Assembly (NCBI GenBank): GCA_036939975.1 | Contig: JALLPB010002546.1 | Location: 1 to 14,579 of the forward strand | Origin: Cyclostephanos tholiformis | Lineage: Eukaryota > Bacillariophyta > Thalassiosirophyceae > Thalassiosirales > Thalassiosiraceae | Length of the DNA: 14,579 bases | Reading direction: 5' to 3' | In this document: in pieces, positions 1 through 7,000 of the stretch | How the letters are laid out: each line of letters begins with the position of its first letter | Numbering within the stretch: the stretch's first letter is position 1 | The notes under the pieces: generated by a model | Seen by the model: only the letters and a program-made list of their open reading frames with translations | The model's database searches: none | Told to the model about the DNA's origin: nothing | Made by a program: the position numbers and the translations under genes

Positions 1-2265
1 TGAAATAAGTGACGAATTTTGGTATCGGGAGGAGCCCGAGTAAATTCTTCCAACAGGTGCTGGAGCTCGTGATCTGGTCCTGTGAGCAATGGGCTCTTGT
101 GGAGGAAGGATCTGGAGGAGGTTGGGCTCAATGACCACCCTTGGAGATGGGGCAACATCCCACGGCAAGGGGGAGTCAGCAAATGTGAGACATCGAGGCA
201 TGACCGATGGGTGAGGGCTTAGGATGTCCGAGTTTGGTGACCAAGCTGGTGGTGGAGAGAAAGTGCGTGAAGGTGACAATGGCGTGGCCACCCTTGGAGG
301 TTCCTGGTTGGGCACCCTTGGACGACCTGGGAAGTGTGGCTGATTGCTGGGAGGAGGGTTCAGGAGACGCCATGGCTCGAAGAGATCTTGTAGATTGGTG
401 ATCGTCTCAAGTTGGGTGATGGTTGAGGGTAGTGAGGCATTCTTGAGGGCACCGGCAATGGCTTGGAGACCATGGATAATCTTATCTTCAGGCAATGGCG
501 ACGGGATGGAGTGATAGGCATGCCAGAACTCGACCGTGTCGGAGATGACCTGGCTCTTGGTATCACTCTTGACGAGCTTGAAGCACCGGTAAGAGTCCAG
601 CGCAGGACCTATGTAGAAGCCTTCCTTGGCACGGAAGTCTCATGAGTGGCGCGTGACAGGTTTGGCATGGATGAGTACATGGCAACCCACAGGGCCTAGC
701 AGGGTCTTGTTGAAATCAAATGGTCCTTGGAAGAATTCCCATGCCGACATCCAAGGATTGAGCGCCAACTGTTGGAGGTGGTTGAGGGTGAGTTTGGCTT
801 GGGGAAGGAGGAGATCCCAAAGGTATGGGGGAAAGGTAGAGTCCACACCGGCCAAGATGGCAAGGAAGTGATCCTTGAATGTCCAAATTGCATGCTCTGC
901 TTGATTGTGTTGATGCATATCTGGAGGCACCAACTGAAACTTGCATTGCCAGGTGTCCGTGATGGCATGCTTGTAGGCTGCACTTGCCTCATTGTCGAGG
1001 ATCTGAAGATCAACCCCAAGGCCACGGGCAGACAAACGGGTCATGATGGAGTTGTATGCTCCAATGCGGTGCTTGTCACTCCTGGTTTTGAAGGCTTGCT
1101 GAAGGATGAGGTTGCCATCGGCATGACGGGCAATCATGATGTACTGGTTGCCAGATCATGCTTTGATGGGAAAATGATCGGTATCATCAGTGTAGAGCTT
1201 GCTAATTGGAAGCACATGGATGACGAGCTCATTGGAAGGTGAAGTAGGAGCATTGGTTGGAGATAGTTGTGACAAGGCAACGGGGGCCTTGGGCTTTGTA
1301 GACCTGATGTTTTGCCGTTGCTGGGCGAGATGACCCAATATTGTCTCATCCACGTTGGGGCAGTACCGTGCTGCATTGGAGTAGGTGAGACCTTCGAAGG
1401 TCTTGAAGTTACCAGCCTTGATGGCATCCAACCAAGTTTGCTTGACTGGAAAGCCTAAGCATGCAAGGTAGAACCCGACAAGCATGGCGATGCTGGGTAG
1501 ATCGAGGCTGCAGGGATCAAAGGGGGTCTTGGAGGACAAGGATGATAATGCCATGGCCCGGGTGGCGCCGTACATGTAGGTGACCAAGCAGGCCTGGCCA
1601 GCTGTGTCAATTGCAAGGATGCTGTGGGTGGGCTGGAGCAGAGGTGCAGACAGCGGAGGAAGTGATGGAGGCAAGCTGGGACCAGTAGGACTCTCAATTG
1701 GGTTGGAGAGAGGTGGTTTGAAAAAATTGGCAGCGCTCCCGCGTAGGCCCGGTTCCTCATAATGTTCATGAAATGTGGGCACCAACAGACTTGGCTTGGT
1801 GGCATTGAGTGGGAAGCGCCAGAGGCGGGGCCCATTGAGTTCCCGCCAACCTTCAAGGATGCTATGCCCATCAGGATGGATGACAGACACCGACATCTTG
1901 GTGAAGACAATCTTGCAGCCTAGGTCGGCAAATGGCCCCAAGCCGATGAGGGTATGGGGGAAGTTGGGCATCACATGGCCCTGCATCGATGCAGGGGGAA
2001 GTGATGGGGCAGTGGCTAGGGTTGCGCCGGCCACAGACCTTGCAGGGAGGCCATTTGCGACACAGACGCCAATGGTGGGAGCCTTGTGATCGAGATTTGA
2101 AACAGGCGCACCGGGCGCAAAGTAGAAGCCAGTGGCACCCGAGTCGGCAATGCCAGTGTGTGAGAGAGGAAGTTGGGAGGGATTGCAAGCGGGAGTAGTT
2201 GATAGAGCAAAATAATAATTGTTTTTTAAGCAATTTTTATCATCGCAATAGACTATGTTCGCCAT
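1..2265 (-). pseudogene. pol: Element A pol, protease and integrase part, two in-frame stops, truncated by window edge
   Basis: The frame opens at ATG 2263-2265 with the same MANIVYC start as element B pol. The aspartic protease signature DSGAT lies about 40 codons in. A pre-integrase region follows (LDAIKAGN motif), then the integrase core with YTDDT, LDNE and AEHA where B has AERA. The frame is interrupted by TGA at 1156-1158, where B has an arginine codon, and by TGA at 640-642, where B has tryptophan. Past the second stop the same frame stays open to the edge, through the integrase C-terminal part and a proline-rich linker containing RTRSRAPAP. The 54-residue linker duplication of B is absent. 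The integrase DDTG glycine is changed to aspartate. RT and RNase H would lie beyond position 1. Confidence 0.9.
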
Positions 2266-2277
2266 CCCCCCCCGTCA
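2263..2277 (-). promoter_or_regulatory. Gag-pol junction of element A: in-frame UGA CGG, G8 run, pol ATG
   Basis: On the minus strand gag ends ACC TGA (stop at 2275-2277). Then come CGG GGG GGG and the pol ATG (2263-2265), all in one frame. Gag and pol are therefore separated only by a stop codon and three codons. UGA followed by CGG is a known leaky context in several plant RNA viruses (type II readthrough), which makes readthrough plausible; reinitiation at the ATG nine nucleotides on is the alternative. The same 15 bases occur in element B. Confidence 0.6.
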
Positions 2278-3500
2278 GGTGCGAGCCGCGTCCCAGCCCT
2301 TGTCCTTTTCACTCCCTCCGAAGGTGTTGGCCGCCGTGGCATCGTCGCGGTGGCCCGTTGCCTTGTTGGCGCAGGTGGCGCTCGAGTGATCCTTGCTGAT
2401 GCGATGGCCGTGGGTCCAACAGTAGTTACCAGGGTGCGGAGTCTTCGTAGATCTCCCCCCTCCCCCCGGCGTCGCCGCTGGAGTCCCCGTTGCCGGAGTC
2501 CCCCTACCACGCCCCGCATCCACCAATTTCTTGTTGGTTGCGGTAAGAGTGGCGATGGTTGCCGTGAGAGCCAGATTAGCTGCCGTGAGCTGCTGAAGGA
2601 CAGCAGTGTCGTTCGTTGCCGCGAGCGCAAGGTTATCAAGTGCCGTCTCCAACCTTCCGATCGCCGGAGCCGCCGCAGGAAGCACGCCGTGGGCCCCACC
2701 GAGTGGTTCCCCCCCCCCGAAGCCAAAATCTGACGTTGGCGCTTGAGGTGCGCGAGACGGAACGCCGTCTTCCAAGCCACCCAAGTGCGTGAGGTGGAGG
2801 GGAGGCCCTCCCAATCGTCAACCTCACGAGGAAAATGCTGTGCCGCGAGGACGGCCGCTGAGGCCATCATCACGAGCTCGATGTCGGCGATGGGCATGCC
2901 CGCCCTCTTCGCCTTCTTCTGCGCATCCTCCAGCATGATGATGTACTGGGGGATTCCATCGGCCTGGCCGTAGTACTGATGCATGTTGGTGCGGAGGGAG
3001 ATCATGTCGATGGCATGCAGCCCCCCGCTGTTGGCGTCGAGGAAGGAGATGATTTCAAGGGCCGTCACCTTCGTGTAGAAGGTGTCGGCATCCTTGAGGT
3101 CATTGTACCAGACCTCGTCAACGACCTCCCGCAGGAACTTGGCGGCCCCGCGTTCGGCCGCCTCGAAACTGGCGTAGTCGTCGAGGCGGGTTTTGTGGGC
3201 TGCCTCCGCGCGCACGCGGACGACCGTGGTGGCGTCGTCGTCGATTCCTCCGTCGTAGAGAGGGAGGCGGATGGGGCGTCGGAACGCATTGCCGTCATGG
3301 TCGGCAGCGTACCTCATGCCATCGGTGATGATGGCAGTGAGGGAGTGGACGCCCCCGAATTGATCGTAGGGGATCTCCATGAGGATGGGGAGCAGCGTCT
3401 CCCAGATCGACAGGAGATCGTTGTCCGTGGGCTTTCCCCCGAGGGGAGGAAAGGCATTGCGGGCCTCTTTGAAGAGGAGGGTGATTGCATTGGGCATCAT
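2275..3500 (-). pseudogene. gag: Element A gag, frameshifted at a G10 run
   Basis: This encodes the capsid and nucleocapsid precursor. It starts ATG ATG at 3498-3500, in frame with ORF0 upstream. The first part (MMPNAITLL through LAHLKRQRQILASGG) aligns with gag of B without gaps. At the C10 run 2709-2718 (G10 in sense) this copy has one base fewer than B, which throws the frame off. The downstream frame resumes GGAHGVLPAAAP and continues through an alanine/threonine-rich segment to a zinc-type motif C-x2-H-x7-H-x4-C (2371-2421). It ends GWDAART and TGA at 2275. The total of 1226 nt is one short of 409 codons. The 5' frame runs on as a spurious frame to 2253. The defect could be real decay or a slippage or assembly error in the homopolymer. 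Confidence 0.85.
2371..2421 (-). other. CHHC zinc-knuckle-like motif in Gag of element A
   Basis: The motif reads C-x2-H-x7-H-x4-C, beginning CWTHGH and ending SSATC. The spacing is identical to that in element C (12459-12509), and B (8428-8478) has it with a stop inside. The usual retroelement nucleocapsid knuckle is C-x2-C-x4-H-x4-C, so this is a variant in which histidine replaces the second cysteine. Nucleic-acid binding is inferred from position at the Gag C-terminus. Confidence 0.7.
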
Positions 3501-3521
3501 CGCAACAAGTTGATTGTTGTT

Positions 3522-3713
3522 TTAAGCGGATTTCTTTGGGGCTGGGCAGGGGCCGTAAAGGATCGCAACAATGACAATCAGTGCGAATGCGTTGGCGGCG
3601 GCGAGCTGGGGGAAATCGGTGCTTTCTGAGACTCGGCAGAGTCCGTAGGCAGCGGCAATGGCAATGGCGGCCTTCACGGTTTTTTCTGTATCAAGCTCGA
3701 GCTTGATTTCCAT
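3522..3713 (-). CDS. ORF0 of element A: 63-residue putative small membrane protein upstream of gag
   Basis: The ORF starts at ATG 3711-3713 in context GGCAATGGAAATC; an earlier TTG adds two residues but has no counterpart in B. The protein begins MEIKLELDTEKTVKAAIAIA. It has an amphipathic or hydrophobic stretch at residues 13-28 and a strongly hydrophobic segment at about 42-53 (FALIVIVAILYG), then a short basic tail ending KKSA. One transmembrane helix is likely, a second possible. It has the same length, 63 residues, as the ORFs at the same place in B and C. It ends TAA 21 nt before the gag ATG, in the same frame, so readthrough would give an N-terminally extended Gag. I do not recognise a family; a membrane-anchoring or Gag-targeting role is speculation. 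Confidence 0.75.
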   Translation of the reverse strand: MEIKLELDTEKTVKAAIAIAAAYGLCRVSESTDFPQLAAANAFALIVIVAILYGPCPAPKKSA

Positions 3714-3747
3714 TGCCAAGGGCGATGGGAGGGACGGCTTTGTCGAT

Positions 3748-3800
3748 ATAATCTAGGTATGAAGAAGAGCATTATTGATGGTAATCGATACCTAGATTAT
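3748..3800 (-). promoter_or_regulatory. 13-bp U5-leader hairpin of element A (candidate self-primer/PBS)
   Basis: A perfect 13-bp inverted repeat has arms at 3788-3800 (inside the LTR) and 3748-3760 (last LTR base plus the next 12 bases), with a 27-nt loop 3761-3787. In sense the 5' arm is ATAATCTAGGTAT. The 3' arm sits where a primer binding site should start. Element B has the same hairpin with one base pair exchanged in both arms, and C has a different 13-bp stem at the same place. This pattern fits an RNA stem under selection; use as a primer is inferred. Confidence 0.7.
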
Positions 3801-3906
3801 TTATGGGAGCTCGGTGAGGTCCCGGTCTACATTTATTGGTGGTGTTGGCGGTTTGCAGCGCCTGACTCACTAAGGTCTGTCCATAGTGAGAATCAGGGGT
3901 TCTTCA
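3760..3906 (-). repeat. LTR shared by elements A (5') and B (3'), 147 bp
   Basis: On the minus strand it starts TGAAGAACCCC at 3906 and ends GCTCTTCTTCA at 3760, with 7-bp terminal inverted repeats TGAAGAA/TTCTTCA. The outer boundary is shown by comparison with 9954: similarity between the two loci stops exactly at the TG. The inner end is set by the CA and the inverted repeat. It contains CCAATAAATG with AATAAA at 3832-3837, which may be a poly(A) signal or a TATA-like box. Positions 3866-3890 form a 10-bp palindrome with one mismatch. It differs from the LTR at 9808-9954 at 12 of 147 positions. Confidence 0.8.
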
Positions 3907-4035
3907 CACCCTTGCGGCAACATCCAAGATGTGGGAAAATAAGATAGATGAAAAAGTAAAAAGCTGGCAAAAAATAAAAATGGGAAAACCCCTGAGGGAA
4001 AACCCGAGGACCAATGGTTTGGTGGATGGGAGATG
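3907..4035 (-). other. 3' untranslated stretch of element B with possible polypurine tract
   Basis: This lies between the pol stop and the LTR. Immediately before the LTR the sense strand reads GCAAGGGTG, a short purine-rich stretch where plus-strand priming would be expected; it is a weak tract. Two direct copies of a 10-mer, GGGAAAACCC on the plus strand, lie at 3982-3991 and 3996-4005. No ORF of note. Confidence 0.45.
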
Positions 4036-7000
4036 TCATGTGCCAATCCAATCCCAAATTCCTGCATGTGTAGTCCGGTGGGATTCATGATAGGTATCGG
4101 GGTGGTGTTTGGTGTGGTAATCTGCCCAATTTTTGGAGCCAGCATCCCAGTAGTAGCGAAACTGATCCTGAGATGCGCAGCAACGTAGCCACCAGAAGCA
4201 CATATCCATCATCTTGCTCCAACGAGGAACAATCGTATTGTTAACAACCCCTGACGCTGTGGAGTTGTCGGTTTGGATTGGGCTTTTGGGTTGGGGCCAT
4301 CCCATGTCGATGAGGGTTTGGCGGTGGGGAATCATCTCGCGAGCTGTGATGAAAAGTGCAGCAAGTTCAGATTCAGCTGCAGAAGCCATAACGAACTTGA
4401 TGATTTGGGCTATGGAAAGGACAGCTCCGTTGAAGCGTGGAAAAGCATCATTTTTGGAGAGATAGATATGTGCTCCCGCGCGGCTGCGGGATTGGGATTC
4501 GTTGAGAAAACCTGCATCGGCGTGAGCACAAAGGATCATGTCACTAGCACGGTAGACGATGCCATCATTGGGATACGTGGCCACATAGTCGAGTAGAAGT
4601 GCAACCGCGAGTTCAAGCGCAATAGTGGCTTGCGACTGTCGAGCGGCTATGGCACTGAGTGCCACAAGGAGTTTGTTGTCAACCGCGCGTGCGTAGTAAA
4701 GAAGGGAGCCAACAATTTCTTGGATGCGGTGCTTGCGTTTGTCGTCGAGCAGAGCTGATGTATCAACTTCAGGCGTGAGTTGTGTCTTGGCACCATAGGA
4801 GATGGGGATGCATGCATACGGTGAGAGACGTGGCTTGGTAGGGCGAGGGTGCTTGAATTTGAGGAGGAGGTTATCGATGTATCCGGGCATGCTGAGTCTG
4901 CAGCGCTTGCCAGGATAATCCCATGTGATGGAGATGCCAGCAAGTTTGTCGCCAGCCATGTTGAATTGTACCCCATGAAATTTCTTGAGAAGGTTAAGCA
5001 GATAGTCAAAATGTTCAATGCCAACATATTCTACACCGAAGTCATCCACAATGAGGCAGAATTGAAGGGGGCGCCATTTATGGCGCCAGAGACCGGGTGT
5101 GGATGCCGCCTCATAGAAACCTTCAGCGACAAGGCAAGAGCGAAGTAGATCATTGGCGAGTATGCCAGCCTGGGGAAGGCCATAACAACCCTGTCGAATT
5201 TCAAAGTATATCCAGCCATCGCGGTCGCGACCAGTGAGGTTGTATTCCTTGATGAACTCCTCCGGGATGTCAGAGAGCTTGATGCAAACGTATTCGGGAT
5301 CGGGCATGGGAGTATCAAGGTAGAAGTTCTTAAGGTCAATGGTGCTGAAACGTGCGCCCTTCCTGGAGAGGACACTGTTGAGGAGGAGTTTGACGAGTTC
5401 AAGGGAGGCGGTGTTGGTGCCAACGTTGCCAGGATAGCAAATCCTGTTTCCGCCGATGGTGATATGGGTTCGGTCAGGATCATCCTTCTCTGGGCGGACT
5501 TCACAGACCACCATGGTATGACAGATCTCCTTGCGCTTGTGGAGGGGGATGTCCTGGAAGTCGACGAGAAAGAAGGTGTTGGTACCCCCTACCCGTTGCT
5601 TGGTTGGCGTAGTACCTGTGCCAATGCCTTGGCAGAGCCGCCCGAGTTCGTTAGCGTAGGATGTGTCCCAAACGGCCTTGTAGCGGGGGTCCCGACGGAG
5701 TTGGCGATGTTCAAGAAATTCACCTGTAGCAGGATCCAAGACAGAGAGGGCAGAAGGGTCAAAGCAATCCAAGGACTCAAGCGACGAACAAAGGTTAGCA
5801 AATCGATCAACTTCTTTGGGAGCCAGTGAATATGCTTCACAGAGACCCGCAAACTCCAGGGGCGCAGGTAGGGCACGTGTGGACTTGGCGGTAGGCATGT
5901 TGTAGGTGACGAGTTTGTGATAGGGGCGGGCCCCGGCAAACAGGGCGAGGGGTGGTGCTGGGGCTCGTGACCTGGTCCTGTGAGCGACGGGCTCTCGTGG
6001 TGGTAGGGTGGGAGCAATGACCACCCTTGGAGATGGGGCAACAGCCGGTGGCAACGGGGAGTCAGCAAAGGAGATACGTCGTGGCGCAACCGGGAATGGT
6101 AGGGGCGACGGGACAGGGCTTCGGATGGCAGAGGCTGGAGGCGTGGGGGTCCAAGCTGATGATGGAGAGAAGGATGGCGTGGCCACCCTTGGAAGTACCT
6201 CGTCGGGCACCCTTGGACGTGCTTGGGCAGGGATGCGGGCTCGAATGTTGGGAGGCGGACTCAGGAGGCGCCATGATTCAAAGAGATCGCGTAGATTAGC
6301 AATGGCATCGTGTTGGGTGATGGCTGTGGGTAGGGATGCGTCCTTGAGAGAGCTCGCGATGGTTTGGAGGCCATGGATGATCTTATCTTCCGTCAACGGC
6401 GAGGGGATGGCACGAAAGGCATGTCGGAATTCCACCGTGTCGGAGATGACTTGGCTCTTGGTATCACTCTTGACTAGCTTGAAGCACCGATAAGAATCCA
6501 GCGCCGGACCAATGTAGAAGCCTTCCTTGGCGCGGAAGTCCCATGAGCGATGCGTAGCCGGTTTAGCATGGATAAGGACACGACAACCAACCGGGCCGAG
6601 CGGGGTCTTGTTGAAATCAAAAGGGCCTTGGAAATACTCCCAAGCAGAGATCCGAGGATTGAGCGCCGACTGCCTGAGGAGGTTGAGAGTGAGCTCAGCT
6701 TGAGGGAGGAGTAGATCCCAAAGGTACGGGGGAAAGGTAGCATCCACACCGGCCAAGATGGCAAGGAAGTGATCCTTGAATGTCCGAATAGCACGCTCGG
6801 CTCGGTTGCGCCGATGCATGTCCGGAGGCACCAACTGAAACTTGGATTGCCAGGTGACAGTGATGGCGTGCTTGTAGGCTGCACTTACCTCGTTGTCAAG
6901 GATTTGAAGATCAACCACAAGCCCACGGGCAGACAAACGGGTCATGATGGTGTTGTATGCTTCGATGCGGTGCTTGTCACTCCTGGTTTTGAAGGCTTGC

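Larger units (their letters stand above)
1..3906 (-). mobile_element. Element A: Ty1/copia LTR retrotransposon, 5' part, decayed
   Basis: Read on the minus strand the order is LTR (3760-3906), 46-nt leader, ORF0 (3522-3713), gag (2275-3500) and pol (2265 to the window edge). The order protease-integrase before RT identifies the copia superfamily; RT and RNase H of this copy lie outside the window. It is closely related to element B over its whole visible length. It carries two stop codons in pol and one frameshift in gag, so it cannot make a full set of proteins without help. Its 5' LTR also forms the 3' end of element B. The 3' end and any target-site duplication cannot be seen. Confidence 0.9.

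Noticed and set aside
640..1158. Alternative genetic code with UGA read as tryptophan
   Set aside because: UGA replaces Trp at some sites but Arg at others, and B pol uses TGG throughout. Decay explains it better.
727..1242. Plus-strand 171-codon open frame
   Set aside because: It lies antisense to the integrase coding of element A and has no recognisable protein features; a shadow of the high-GC coding strand.
2979..3629. Plus-strand 216-codon open frame across gag and ORF0 of A
   Set aside because: It is antisense to gag and ORF0. B has a longer antisense frame in the same region (8749-9804), but sense-strand conservation, including protein similarity to C, explains the sequence.
3793..3806. 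tRNA-type primer site based on GGTATC
   Set aside because: GGTATC resembles the start of the plant initiator-tRNA site, but it lies inside the LTR, is preceded by A rather than T, and is not present in C.
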